Assembly (NCBI GenBank): GCA_005768755.1
Contig: VAFL01000004.1
Coordinates: 124,001-188,000, forward strand
Origin: Paracoccus denitrificans
GTDB taxonomy: Bacteria > Pseudomonadota > Alphaproteobacteria > Rhodobacterales > Rhodobacteraceae
Direction of reading: 5' to 3'
DNA length: 64,000 nucleotides
Within the stretch, counting starts at the first letter, position 1, and each line of letters starts with the position of its first letter. Under the pieces are notes generated by a model. It was not told the origin of the DNA. It made no database searches and was given only the letters and a program-made list of their open reading frames with translations. Of the stretch, positions 9,330-17,931 are shown in pieces. Made by a program: the position numbers and the translations under genes.

Positions 9330-9686
9330 ATGAAAATGATGACAACTACCCGCCCTATCCTTGCCCCGCTTCTGATCGTGCTGGCCGTTTCCGGTTGCGC
9401 CATGCGCGGTGGTGGTGCCAATGACGTGCCCGTGCAGCCGCCGGGGATCGAGCCGTTGCCGACAGCCGCCGATGATGGCCTGACAGAGCGCAAGCCAGAT
9501 CTGTGCAAGGCCTCGACCTATTCGAATGTGATCGGCCAGCCCGGAACGGTTGTTCCGACCCTGGGAATCACCAAGGATTACCGGGTCGTCGAATATCGCG
9601 GGATCGAGCCGCAGGAATATGATCCGAACCGGATCGTGTTCCGCCTGGACAGCACCGGAAATATCTCGGGCGTGGACTGCGGGTAA
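9330..9686 (+). CDS. I78-family peptidase-inhibitor-like lipoprotein (first copy)
   Basis: A 118-residue predicted lipoprotein with lipobox VSGC at about residues 21-24. The C-terminal part from KPDLCKAS to VDCG follows the Inhibitor I78 pattern: Cys, then IGQ, then a YRVVEYRGIEP strand and final NRIVFRLDSTGNISGVDCG. AGGG at 9322-9325 lies before three possible ATG codons (9330, 9336, 9339), so the exact start is open. The stop overlaps the next gene by one base (TAATG), and the second copy is a paralogue. Proteinase inhibition is known for some family members and is only inferred here. Confidence 0.75.
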   Translation: MKMMTTTRPILAPLLIVLAVSGCAMRGGGANDVPVQPPGIEPLPTAADDGLTERKPDLCKASTYSNVIGQPGTVVPTLGITKDYRVVEYRGIEPQEYDPNRIVFRLDSTGNISGVDCG

Positions 9687-9964
9687 TGCGTCTTGCCCTT
9701 TCGCTGGCGCTTCTGGGACTGCTTGCCGGTTGCACACAGCCACCGACAGCGCCCGAAGCGCGGCCGGCCCCGTCAGATGCTTGCCGCGCGTCGCAATACG
9801 CCCGGCTGATGGGCAAGGACCGTGCCTTGCTGGCCCGGATGACGTTGCCTGACGGTGCGCGCGTGATCGGTCCCGAGATGGCGGTGACGGCCGATTACCG
9901 GCCTGACCGGCTGAATGTCGAATATGACGAAAATGACATGATTGTGCGGGTCAGCTGCTTCTGA
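9686..9964 (+). CDS. I78-family peptidase-inhibitor-like lipoprotein (second copy)
   Basis: A 92-residue predicted lipoprotein with a short signal ending LLAGC (Cys15). The mature part matches the I78 layout better than copy one: DACRASQYARLMGKD, then GARVIGPEMAVTADYRPDRL, then NVEYDENDMIVRVSCF. The DYRPDRLNV block is the family hallmark. It is translationally coupled to the upstream paralogue through a TAATG overlap. It is probably periplasmic and anchored to a membrane. Confidence 0.82.
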   Translation: MRLALSLALLGLLAGCTQPPTAPEARPAPSDACRASQYARLMGKDRALLARMTLPDGARVIGPEMAVTADYRPDRLNVEYDENDMIVRVSCF

Positions 9965-10027
9965 CAGGCGGCGGGGCCGTGCCGGCCCTGCTTTTGGCGT
10001 TGACACCGCGCGTGGTGGTGTCACCAT

Positions 10028-10369
10028 TTGGTCATGCAGAACCCGATGCAGCCGATTGTTCCGCAACCCGACCGCGTCGCCTTTGACCGGCGTGAACTGG
10101 CGTCCATCCTGTCCGTCTATGGCCGGATGGTCGCTGCCGGTGAATGGCGCGACTACGCCATGGCCTTCCTGAACGATGTCGCCATCTTCTCGATCTTCCG
10201 CCACGCCGCCGAAACCCCGATCTTCCGTGTCGAAAAACGCCCGAAACTGCGCGGTGCGCAGGGCATGTACGCTGTCATCGCGATGGATGGGCGGATATTG
10301 AAACGCGGCCAGGATCTGGATCAGGTGATGCGTGTCTTCGACCGCAAGCTGATCCGCGCTGTTCGCTAG
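10028..10369 (+). CDS. DUF2794 family protein
   Basis: A 113-residue soluble protein of a family largely confined to Alphaproteobacteria. The conserved core is FDRRELASILSVYGRMVAAG, then WRDYAMAFLNDVAIFSIFR, ending ILKRGQDLDQVMRVFDRKL. The alternative ATG at 10034 would drop two residues. No function is known. The 3' end overlaps the convergent thiQ gene by 4 nt. Confidence 0.82.
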   Translation: MVMQNPMQPIVPQPDRVAFDRRELASILSVYGRMVAAGEWRDYAMAFLNDVAIFSIFRHAAETPIFRVEKRPKLRGAQGMYAVIAMDGRILKRGQDLDQVMRVFDRKLIRAVR

Positions 10370-11058
10370 CCCAGATAGGCGGCAAGCGCGGGCGGTGGAT
10401 CGTCCAGAAGCGGGCCGGTTGGCACCGGCGGATGTGCCACGCCGTCGATGACAGCGATGGTGTCCGGCGCGAAGCTGCGGGCATCATCCGGGTCGTGGGT
10501 GACCATCAGCACGGTCGCGCCATTCTGGCCGGCGATACGGGCCAACAATTCCAGCATGTCGGTTTTCAGGGCGGGGCCAAGGGCGGCGAATGCCTCGTCC
10601 AGCAACAGGATGGGTCGGGAGCGCAGCGCGACGCGGGCAAGTGCGACCCGGCTTTGCTGCCCGCCGGAAAGCTGGGCCGGCCGGCGATCGGCCATATCCT
10701 GCAAACCGACCTCATGCAGGGCTTGTGACACGGCGGCGCGGTGCTGTGGTGTCAGGCGCAGATCGGCGCGCAGGCCCAGGCCGACATTCTGGGCGACGCT
10801 CAGATGCGGAAACAGGTTCTGGTCCTGAAACAGGATCGACACTGGCCGCGCGCCGGGTGTCATCCCGCCCAGGTCCTGCCCGTCCCACAAAAGGCGCCCG
10901 GCAGTCAGCGGCACAAAGCCCGCCACCATGCCCAGAAGCGTGGATTTGCCGGCGCCGGATGGCCCGATCACCGCAACCCGCGCACCTTGGGCGACGCTGA
11001 GATCGGCGCGAAGGCTGAAATCGCCATATCCGCTTTGGGCGCGGTCAAATTGCAGCAT
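10366..11058 (-). CDS. thiQ: Thiamine ABC transporter ATP-binding protein
   Basis: A 230-residue ABC ATPase with Walker A GPSGAGKS at 32-39, signature LSGGQQSR and Walker B LLLDEAFAALGP. The small size and the operon with a fused-type permease and a binding protein behind a TPP riboswitch identify it as ThiQ, energising thiamine / thiamine pyrophosphate uptake. The start lies inside the end of thiP (14-nt overlap). Third gene of thiBPQ. Confidence 0.93.
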   Translation of the reverse strand: MLQFDRAQSGYGDFSLRADLSVAQGARVAVIGPSGAGKSTLLGMVAGFVPLTAGRLLWDGQDLGGMTPGARPVSILFQDQNLFPHLSVAQNVGLGLRADLRLTPQHRAAVSQALHEVGLQDMADRRPAQLSGGQQSRVALARVALRSRPILLLDEAFAALGPALKTDMLELLARIAGQNGATVLMVTHDPDDARSFAPDTIAVIDGVAHPPVPTGPLLDDPPPALAAYLG

Positions 11059-12604
11059 ATGTGCGTCCTTTGCGGTCGAACAGCCAGAACAGGGCGAAAC
11101 TGATCGCCATCAGCAGGACCGCGCAGGCGGCTGCGTCATCCATCCGGTAACTGTTCATCAATTGGTAAAGCTTCAGCGGCAGGGTCGGGTTCCTGGCGTC
11201 GGCGAACAGCGTGATGACCCCCAGATCGCCCATCGCCAGCGCGGCCGACAACCCGCCCGCAAAGCCCAAGGGGCGGGCCAGCCGTGGAAGTGTCAGCAGG
11301 CGCAACCGGGCCAGCCCACCCATCCCCAGCGAATCCGCGAGCCGCCCGTAATCCGCCTGAAGCGCGCGGGCGGCGGGGATCAGGATGCGCAGCGCGAAGG
11401 GTAGGGCCATCACCGCATTGATGGCCACCGTCACAGGCAAGGCCAGATCTGTCGGCGCGCTCACCTGCCGCAGCATCAGGAACAGACCGGTCCCCAGCAC
11501 GAGGGGAGATGCCACCAGCGGCAGCATTCCGGCGACTTCCGCCCATCGTTGCCCCCGCGCAATGGCCTGCGCCAGTGCCAGCGCAAGTGCCAGTGCCGCA
11601 AGGGCAGAGATCAGCGCCATCACCACCGATCGCGCCGCCGCCGCCCAGACTGCGCCAGACAGATCAAACAACTTCGGCGCACCCTGCAGGATTACAGCGA
11701 CCATCGGCACCAGCAGAAAGGCCGCCGCCAGCCCGATGACAAGCACGTCCGCGCCCCGCCGCCAGCCCGCTGGCGCGGGCAGGGCGGTGTCACGGTCCAG
11801 CCCGGCCCCGAACTCCGCCGGTCGGCTGACCAGGGACGCAAGCGCCAAGGCCCCAACACATAGCGCAACCTGCACAAGCGCCAGCGTCGCCGCCTTGCCC
11901 ATATCGAAGTCGAAACGAAAGGCCTGGTAGATGGCAAGTTCCACCGTCGTGGCGCGCGGGCCGCCCCCAAGCGCAAGCGCGACGGCGAAGCTGGTCAGGC
12001 AGACCAGAAAAATCGCCAACCACGCACCCGGCAGCACCTCGCGTAGCATCGGGCGTTCCAGATGGCGGGCAATGTCACCCGGACCGAAATCCAGCGAGGC
12101 GGCAAGTCGCAGCCGCTCTGCCGGGATCGCCTGCCAGCCGTGCAGGATCATCCGCACGGACAGCGGCAGGTTGAAGAAGACATGGGCAAGGATCACCCCT
12201 TGCCAGCCATAGATGCTGACCGGTGGCAGGCCGAATGCTGCCAGCGCGTCATTGACGAATCCGCTGCGTCCAAAGACCGAAATCAGCCCCATGACCGCCA
12301 CGATGACCGGCAGGATGAAGGGCGCCCCCAGAAGCGTGATCAGCAGGCCCCGCCCGGCAAAGCGCCGCCGCGCCAGCGCGCGGCCGACCGGCACTGCCAG
12401 CACGGCCGACAACGTCGCCGACAGCGCCGCCTGCCAGATCGTGAACCAGACCGCACGCCAGTCCCATGGACCAAGGCCGGAAAAGCCGCCGGCGTAAAAG
12501 GCGACGACAGCCAGGGTACCGAAGATCAGCAGGGTCAGCACCCCCGCTGCCAGCGCGCCCGCGGTCAGGCGTGTTGATGTCAGCGGGCGAAGACGCTCAG
12601 CCAT
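11045..12604 (-). CDS. thiP: Thiamine ABC transporter permease
   Basis: A 519-residue inner-membrane protein made of two fused BPD_transp_1 permease halves, each with the EAA-type loop (PAERLRLAASLDFGPGD in the first half, YGRLADSLGMGGLARL in the second). This duplicated layout is typical of ThiP and other Fe3+/thiamine-type importers. It overlaps thiB by 25 nt and thiQ by 14 nt, so the three are one transcription unit under the TPP riboswitch. Confidence 0.92.
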   Translation of the reverse strand: MAERLRPLTSTRLTAGALAAGVLTLLIFGTLAVVAFYAGGFSGLGPWDWRAVWFTIWQAALSATLSAVLAVPVGRALARRRFAGRGLLITLLGAPFILPVIVAVMGLISVFGRSGFVNDALAAFGLPPVSIYGWQGVILAHVFFNLPLSVRMILHGWQAIPAERLRLAASLDFGPGDIARHLERPMLREVLPGAWLAIFLVCLTSFAVALALGGGPRATTVELAIYQAFRFDFDMGKAATLALVQVALCVGALALASLVSRPAEFGAGLDRDTALPAPAGWRRGADVLVIGLAAAFLLVPMVAVILQGAPKLFDLSGAVWAAAARSVVMALISALAALALALALAQAIARGQRWAEVAGMLPLVASPLVLGTGLFLMLRQVSAPTDLALPVTVAINAVMALPFALRILIPAARALQADYGRLADSLGMGGLARLRLLTLPRLARPLGFAGGLSAALAMGDLGVITLFADARNPTLPLKLYQLMNSYRMDDAAACAVLLMAISFALFWLFDRKGRTYAAI

Positions 12605-13560
12605 GTTTCCAGCGCGTCTTTGCGTCGCGATTCCGCCTCATCCTCGGGCAGCCAGATGGTTTTTGGGGTCTTTGGAAGGGCCTTGAACGAATCCGGCAAC
12701 TGATCTTCGGGCAGTTTTGACGGATAGGACCAGTTGGCCTCGGCGATCATGCCCTGAAAATCGGGCGACAGGATGTAGTTCATGAACTGTTGCGCCAGTT
12801 CGGGCTGATCGGTGCCGTTCAACTGCGCGGCCAGTTCGGCCAGCAGGTAATGGCCTTCCTGAAAGATCGCGGCATGCTTGGTCATGTCGCCCTCGGCGCC
12901 GATGTGATAGGCGGGCGAGGTGGTGAAGCTTAACACCATGTCGGCCTCGCCATCTGTGAACATGCCGTAAGCTTCCGACCAGCCCTGGGTCACGGTCAGG
13001 ATCTTCGGCTTCAGCTTTTCCCAGGCGGCCGCCGTACCTTCGTCGCCAAAAACCTCTTCCATCCACAAAAGCAGCGCCAGTCCCGATACGGAACTGCGCG
13101 GGTCCTGAATGACGATCTTCAGGTCGTCAGGCGCATCCACCAGCTCTCGGAAGCTTTTCGGCGGGTTTGCCAGCCGGGTTTCGTCATAGATGAAGGCGGT
13201 TTCGGACCAGTTGAAGGGCAGGAAGACCGGATCGTCCCATGCAAACGGCATGGTCAGTCCCGAGACATCTTCGCCATGCGGCGCGAACAAGCCGCTTTCG
13301 CGGGCGCGAAGGGTCTGATCGATGCTGAGGCCGATCACCGCATCGGCCTTCGTCCCTTCGCCTTCCAGCAGGACGCGGGGCAGCACGTCGCCGGTCACGA
13401 AGACCAGATCACAGGCGCAGATGGATTCGAACCCGGCTTCGATCTTCGGGCCGGGACCCCATTCGGACGCGAAGTATTCCGGCGCGTAAACGGTGAATTC
13501 AGGGCCTGCAGCAAGTGCGGGGGTGGCCGTGGCCAGAAGTGCTATAAGGGCGTTGCGCAT
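12580..13560 (-). CDS. thiB: Thiamine-binding periplasmic protein
   Basis: A 326-residue solute-binding protein of the TbpA/ThiB type. It starts with a signal peptide (residues about 1-18, ATPALAAG), then FTVYAPEYFASEWGPGPKI, matching the ThiB N-terminal strand. Later NWSETAFIYDET and MVLSFTTSPAYHI match the family. It delivers thiamine, TMP or TPP to ThiPQ. First gene of the operon, preceded on the minus strand by the riboswitch with about 45 nt between. Confidence 0.93.
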   Translation of the reverse strand: MRNALIALLATATPALAAGPEFTVYAPEYFASEWGPGPKIEAGFESICACDLVFVTGDVLPRVLLEGEGTKADAVIGLSIDQTLRARESGLFAPHGEDVSGLTMPFAWDDPVFLPFNWSETAFIYDETRLANPPKSFRELVDAPDDLKIVIQDPRSSVSGLALLLWMEEVFGDEGTAAAWEKLKPKILTVTQGWSEAYGMFTDGEADMVLSFTTSPAYHIGAEGDMTKHAAIFQEGHYLLAELAAQLNGTDQPELAQQFMNYILSPDFQGMIAEANWSYPSKLPEDQLPDSFKALPKTPKTIWLPEDEAESRRKDALETWLSVFAR

Positions 13561-13605
13561 CGCTTTCCTCCATCAGTCGGGTTTCGGAAAGAAAGGGCAG
13601 CGAAA

Positions 13606-13683
13606 CCTTCCCTCCGCCGGTGCGAGCCGGATCAGGTTCAACGGGTCCGCAATCGCGTCTCAGCCTTAAGGCCCCCCGAGGCT
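13606..13683 (-). promoter_or_regulatory. TPP riboswitch (THI box) controlling thiBPQ
   Basis: Read on the minus strand, the segment has the conserved GGCTGAGA element, then ACCCGTTGAACCTGATC, then the ACCGG...GGAGGGAA end. A short P1 stem (CCT/AGG) closes it. The order and spacing fit the thiamine pyrophosphate aptamer. It lies directly upstream of thiB. It probably lowers thiBPQ expression when TPP is high; whether it acts on translation or transcription I cannot decide. Confidence 0.93.
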
Positions 13684-13784
13684 GGTCCAAGATGGGCAAT
13701 CCCGGGGCAATAGGCAAGCGATTGTTGTGCATGGCTTGCCGTGGCGGAACGGGACAGCTAACGAAGGCCGAAAGGAGATCCGTG

Positions 13785-14885
13785 ATGAGCTTGAACAGCT
13801 TCGGCCATGTTTTCCGCGTCACAACCTGGGGCGAAAGCCACGGGCCGGCACTTGGCGCCGTCGTCGATGGCTGTCCGCCCGGCATTGCGCTGGATGAAGG
13901 CTGCATTCAGCCGTTCATGGATCGTCGTCGTCCCGGCACATCGAAAAATACGACCCAGCGGCAAGAGGCCGATCAGGTCCGTATCCTGTCGGGCGTATTC
14001 GAAGGCCGCACCACCGGCACGCCGATCATGCTGATGATCGAGAATACGGATCAGAGGTCCAAGGATTACGGAGAGATCGCGCAGGCCTTCCGGCCCGGTC
14101 ATGCCGACATCACCTATCAGCAGAAATACGGCATCCGCGACTATCGCGGCGGCGGGCGTTCCAGCGCGCGGGAAACTGCGGCGCGTGTCGCGGCGGGGGC
14201 GGTCGCGCATGCCGTGCTGCGTGATCTGGTCCCCGGCCTGAAGATCCTTGGCTATATGGTTCAGATGGGCGAAATGCGGCTGGACCGGGCGAATTTCGAC
14301 GAAGCCGCCATTCGCGAAAACCCGTTCTTTCTGCCGGATTCGGGTGCCGTGCAGGCTTGGGAAGACTATCTGACAGGCATCCGCAAGGCGCAGAACAGTG
14401 TCGGCGCGGCGGTTGAAATTCTGGTGCGTGGCTGCCCTGTCGGGCTTGGCGCGCCTGTATACGGAAAGCTCGATACCGATCTGGCGGCTGCGATGATGTC
14501 GATCAACGCCGTCAAGGGCGTCGAGATCGGCGAGGGCATGGCGGCGGCGGGGCTGACCGGCACCGACAACGCGGACGAGATGCGCATGGGGCCGGATGGC
14601 CCGATCTATATGTCGAACCACGCCGGTGGCATCCTTGGCGGGATCTCCACCGGACAGGACATTGTCGTGCGGTTCTCGGTCAAGCCGACCTCCTCCATCC
14701 TGACGCCGCGCCGCACCATCAACGCGGCGGGCGAGGAGATCGACCTGATCACCAAGGGCCGCCATGACCCGTCAGTCGGCATACGCGCCGTGCCCGTGGC
14801 CGAGGCCATGGCCGCCTGCGTGGTCCTGGATCATCTGCTGCTGGACCGCGCCCAGACCGGAGGCATCCGCGGGCGGATCGGTTAA
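13785..14885 (+). CDS. aroC: Chorismate synthase
   Basis: A 366-residue enzyme converting 5-enolpyruvylshikimate-3-phosphate to chorismate, the last step of the shikimate pathway. The family signatures are visible: the GESHGPALGAVVDGCPPG block near residue 17, HADITYQQKYGIRDYRGGGR, and RHDPSVGIRAVPVAEAM near the C-terminus. I chose ATG 13785, 8 nt after AGGAG; GTG 13782 is an alternative. The frame continues open upstream but that part lies in the riboswitch. Length is close to E. coli AroC (361). Confidence 0.96.
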   Translation: MSLNSFGHVFRVTTWGESHGPALGAVVDGCPPGIALDEGCIQPFMDRRRPGTSKNTTQRQEADQVRILSGVFEGRTTGTPIMLMIENTDQRSKDYGEIAQAFRPGHADITYQQKYGIRDYRGGGRSSARETAARVAAGAVAHAVLRDLVPGLKILGYMVQMGEMRLDRANFDEAAIRENPFFLPDSGAVQAWEDYLTGIRKAQNSVGAAVEILVRGCPVGLGAPVYGKLDTDLAAAMMSINAVKGVEIGEGMAAAGLTGTDNADEMRMGPDGPIYMSNHAGGILGGISTGQDIVVRFSVKPTSSILTPRRTINAAGEEIDLITKGRHDPSVGIRAVPVAEAMAACVVLDHLLLDRAQTGGIRGRIG

Positions 14886-14959
14886 TCGGCACGACCAGGG
14901 AACAGCCGACGCGCATCGTCGCCGGGCTGACACCAGCAGGTGCCGATGTCGCAAGACCC

Positions 14960-15211
14960 ATGTTTGGAGAGTATGGCGTCTATCTGGACGGCGTGATCTT
15001 CGGCAGGGTTCGTGACGGCCAGCTTTTCATCCAGCCAACCGATGGCGCCCGTGGTGCCTTGCGCAACCCTGCTGGGGCCATCCCTTGCCGCAATGCCCGA
15101 CCCCATCTGCGAATCGCATGTGAAGATCTGGATATGCCCGGTCATGTGTTGGAAAACCTGTCGCTGACCGTCGCAAACCTGACAAAAAAGCGGCTAGCCG
15201 GCGCGGAATGA
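14960..15211 (+). CDS. TfoX N-terminal-domain-like protein, start uncertain
   Basis: From ATG 14960 the product is 83 residues and begins MFGEYGVYLDGVIFG, the hallmark of the TfoX N-terminal domain, then DGQLFIQPTDGARG. In the family this motif is usually preceded by 15-25 residues. The in-frame sequence upstream (RIVAGLTPAGADVARP) looks homologous, but I find no ATG, GTG or TTG there before the frame runs back into aroC. Either a rare start codon is used or the gene has lost its start. Function unknown. Confidence 0.6.
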   Translation: MFGEYGVYLDGVIFGRVRDGQLFIQPTDGARGALRNPAGAIPCRNARPHLRIACEDLDMPGHVLENLSLTVANLTKKRLAGAE

Positions 15212-15280
15212 CAGTGTGACTGCGCCGAATTTTTGGCGGAATATCACATGAAATCAGCAGGATGCAACTTCACTCGGCCG

Positions 15281-15298
15281 CTGTCATCAAAACGTCAC
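15281..15298 (+). promoter_or_regulatory. Pho box (PhoB operator) upstream of pstS
   Basis: CTGTCATCAAAACGTCAC closely matches the PhoB direct-repeat consensus (CTGTCAT, AT-rich spacer, CTGTCAC). It lies about 85 nt before pstS, the expected place for phosphate-starvation control. The 15212-15383 gap holds nothing else I can name. Confidence 0.85.
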
Positions 15299-15383
15299 AC
15301 ACTCGTCGCATAAGCGTCGCATTGGGCGCCTAGGCAGTGCGCAGGCAAATCGTGCCCCTCATATAGAATTCAGGAGTGATCCT

Positions 15384-16418
15384 ATGAAATCCGTCAAGCT
15401 CACCGTGTCGACCCTTGCGGTTCTTGCCGCCTCGGCCTCGCTTGCCGCCGCTCAGGACCAGGTGCAGGTCGCCGGTTCGTCGACCGTGCTGCCCTATGCG
15501 ACCATCGTCGCTGAAGCTTTTGCCGAAAATACCGAATTCGCGGCACCCGTCGTTGAAGGCGGTGGTTCGTCGGCCGGCCTCAAGCAATTCTGCGAAGGCG
15601 TGGGCGAAAACACCATCGACGTCGCCAATGCAAGCCGCAAGATCAAGGATTCCGAGATCGAGGCATGCGCTGCCAATGGCGTCGCCAACATCATGGAAGT
15701 CCAGTTCGGCTATGACGGCATCGTTTTTGCCAGCGACATCGAAGGTCCGGATTTCGTCCTGACCCCGCAGGATGTCTTCCTGGCGCTGGCGGCTGAAGTT
15801 CCTGGCGAAGACGGCACGGTCGCCGCGAATACGGCTGAAAACTGGTCGGACGTGAACCCGGACCTGCCCGAACAGCCGATCCTGGCCTTCATTCCCGGCA
15901 CCAAGCACGGCACACGTGAAGTCTTCGAGGAAAAAGTGCTTGTCGCTGGCTGCGAATCCGCAGGCGCCATGGAAGCTTTTGCCGCCGCCAACGACGGCGA
16001 TGAAGATGCTGCCGAAGCAGCCTGCATGGCGGTTCGTACCGACGGGAAATCGGTCGATATCGACGGCGACTACACTGAAACGCTTGCCCGTATCGAAAGC
16101 GACAAGAACGGCATCGGCGTGTTCGGTCTGTCCTTCTATGAAAACAACACCGACAAGCTGAAAGTCGCGACCATTGACGGCGTCGCGCCGTCGGTCGAGA
16201 CGGTCGCCTCGGGCGAATATCCGGTTTCGCGCCCGCTGTTCTTCTATGTCAAGAAAGACCATATTGGCGTCGTTCCCGGCCTGAAGGAATATGCGGAATT
16301 CTTCGTGTCGGACGCGATTGCAGGTGCCGGCGGGCCGCTGTCCACCTATGGTCTGGTTCCCGATCCGGAACTGGCCGCAGTCCAGCAGTCCGTCGCTGAT
16401 GAAGCGGTGATGCAGTAA
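15384..16418 (+). CDS. pstS: Phosphate ABC transporter substrate-binding protein
   Basis: A 344-residue periplasmic phosphate-binding protein with a signal peptide (about residues 1-24). The mature start DQVQVAGSSTVLPYA and the phosphate-contacting GGGSSAGLKQF motif are typical, and KHGTREVFEEKV is the third ligand loop. It is a longer PstS type, with an acidic inserted segment near the middle (AAANDGDEDAAEAAC). First gene of the pst operon behind the Pho box. Confidence 0.95.
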   Translation: MKSVKLTVSTLAVLAASASLAAAQDQVQVAGSSTVLPYATIVAEAFAENTEFAAPVVEGGGSSAGLKQFCEGVGENTIDVANASRKIKDSEIEACAANGVANIMEVQFGYDGIVFASDIEGPDFVLTPQDVFLALAAEVPGEDGTVAANTAENWSDVNPDLPEQPILAFIPGTKHGTREVFEEKVLVAGCESAGAMEAFAAANDGDEDAAEAACMAVRTDGKSVDIDGDYTETLARIESDKNGIGVFGLSFYENNTDKLKVATIDGVAPSVETVASGEYPVSRPLFFYVKKDHIGVVPGLKEYAEFFVSDAIAGAGGPLSTYGLVPDPELAAVQQSVADEAVMQ

Positions 16419-16476
16419 GCGCTTTCGGCCGGGCGGATGAATTTCGCCCGGCCATTACGCCGTTTCGGGGGATAGC

Positions 16477-17931
16477 ATGCCCGTTTTCTGGATAGTTCTG
16501 ATTGTGCTGGCGCTTTCCGCGGCAGGTTACGTAGTGGGTCGCGCGCGTGCGCTGGCTCAGGTAAATGGTGACGCGCGGCGGCTGCATTCGCGGCCCAGCT
16601 ATTACGGCTGGAACGTCGCGCTTTTCGCAGCTATCCCTTCTTTTCTGGTGTTACTTGTCTGGCTGTTCGCACAGCCGTTGATCGTGCAGAACGCGGTCGA
16701 CAAATACATTCCCGAGGATGCCATTCCCGAGGGTCAGACCCGCGGTATCGTGATGAGCGAGGTCGGCCAGATCGCTGCCAAGCTGTCTTCGGCGGTCTCG
16801 CAAGATGTTCTGTCACGCCCAGAGGCGCTGACCATGACGATGCAGGATACCGACCGAATGGACAGGCTGAAGGCGGCCGGGTTGGCGGTCCTGACGCGGC
16901 CTGATGTTCTGAACGCCGCACAGCAATATGTCCGTATCCAGCGCACCGGCTCTATCTGGCTGGCGATCGTGACGATTGCGCTGGCAGGCATCGGCTTTGC
17001 CTATGCGCTGCTGCGCACAAAGCCCGATTTCCGGGCCCGCAACGTGGTCGAGCATGTCATTCGCGGCGTGTTGATCGGATGTTCGTCAATCGCCATCGCC
17101 ACGACACTGGGCATCGTGTTGTCGCTGGTTTTCGAATCCATCCATTTTTTCCAGCTATACCCCTGGCAGGATTTCTTCTTCGGCACCGAATGGACGCCCA
17201 GCTTCGGCGGCGGATCTGAACTGGGGATGCTGCCGCTTCTTTGGGGCACGCTTTACATATCGATCATCGCGCTGTTGTTCGCGGTGCCGGTCGGATTGTT
17301 TGCAGCGATCTACATGTCGGAATATGCCAGCCCCCGCGTGCGGTCCGTCGCAAAGCCGCTGATCGAAATCCTCGCTGGTATCCCGACGATCGTTTATGGT
17401 CTGTTCGCCCTTGTCACCGTCGGCCCGATGCTGCGCGACTGGATCGCGCAGCCGATGGGGCTTGGCAACAGCGGCTCGTCGGTGATGACGGCGGGGCTGG
17501 TCATGGGGGTGATGCTTATCCCCTTCGTCAGTTCGCTGTCGGACGATATCATCAACGCCGTGCCGCAATCCCTGCGCGATGGCAGCCTTGGCCTGGGGTC
17601 GACCCATTCCGAAACGATCCGCCAGGTGGTGCTTCCCGCGGCCCTTCCGGGTATCGTCGGTGCCATCCTGCTTGCCGCCAGTCGTGCCATCGGCGAGACG
17701 ATGATCGTGGTGCTGGGTGCTGGCGCCATGGCCCAGATCAGCGGTAACCCGTTCGAAGCGATGACCACGATCACCGTGAAGATCGTGGGTCAGCTGACCG
17801 GCGATAATGATTTTGCCAGCCCCGAAACGCTGGTCGCATTTGCCCTTGGTCTGACGCTGTTCGTGCTGACGCTGGGGCTGAATATCTTCGCACTGTATAT
17901 CGTGCGCAAATACCGGGAGCAGTACGAATGA
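16477..17931 (+). CDS. pstC: Phosphate ABC transporter permease PstC with N-terminal extension
   Basis: A 484-residue permease, longer than the roughly 320 residues of E. coli PstC. The first 170 or so residues form an alphaproteobacterial-type N-terminal extension with membrane segments near residues 2-22 and 46-69. The MetI-like core follows, with FFGTEWTPSF, PVGLFAAIYMSEYA and an EAA loop around LGSTHSETIRQVVLP. It overlaps pstA by 4 nt (ATGA) and forms the membrane channel with PstA. Confidence 0.94.
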   Translation: MPVFWIVLIVLALSAAGYVVGRARALAQVNGDARRLHSRPSYYGWNVALFAAIPSFLVLLVWLFAQPLIVQNAVDKYIPEDAIPEGQTRGIVMSEVGQIAAKLSSAVSQDVLSRPEALTMTMQDTDRMDRLKAAGLAVLTRPDVLNAAQQYVRIQRTGSIWLAIVTIALAGIGFAYALLRTKPDFRARNVVEHVIRGVLIGCSSIAIATTLGIVLSLVFESIHFFQLYPWQDFFFGTEWTPSFGGGSELGMLPLLWGTLYISIIALLFAVPVGLFAAIYMSEYASPRVRSVAKPLIEILAGIPTIVYGLFALVTVGPMLRDWIAQPMGLGNSGSSVMTAGLVMGVMLIPFVSSLSDDIINAVPQSLRDGSLGLGSTHSETIRQVVLPAALPGIVGAILLAASRAIGETMIVVLGAGAMAQISGNPFEAMTTITVKIVGQLTGDNDFASPETLVAFALGLTLFVLTLGLNIFALYIVRKYREQYE

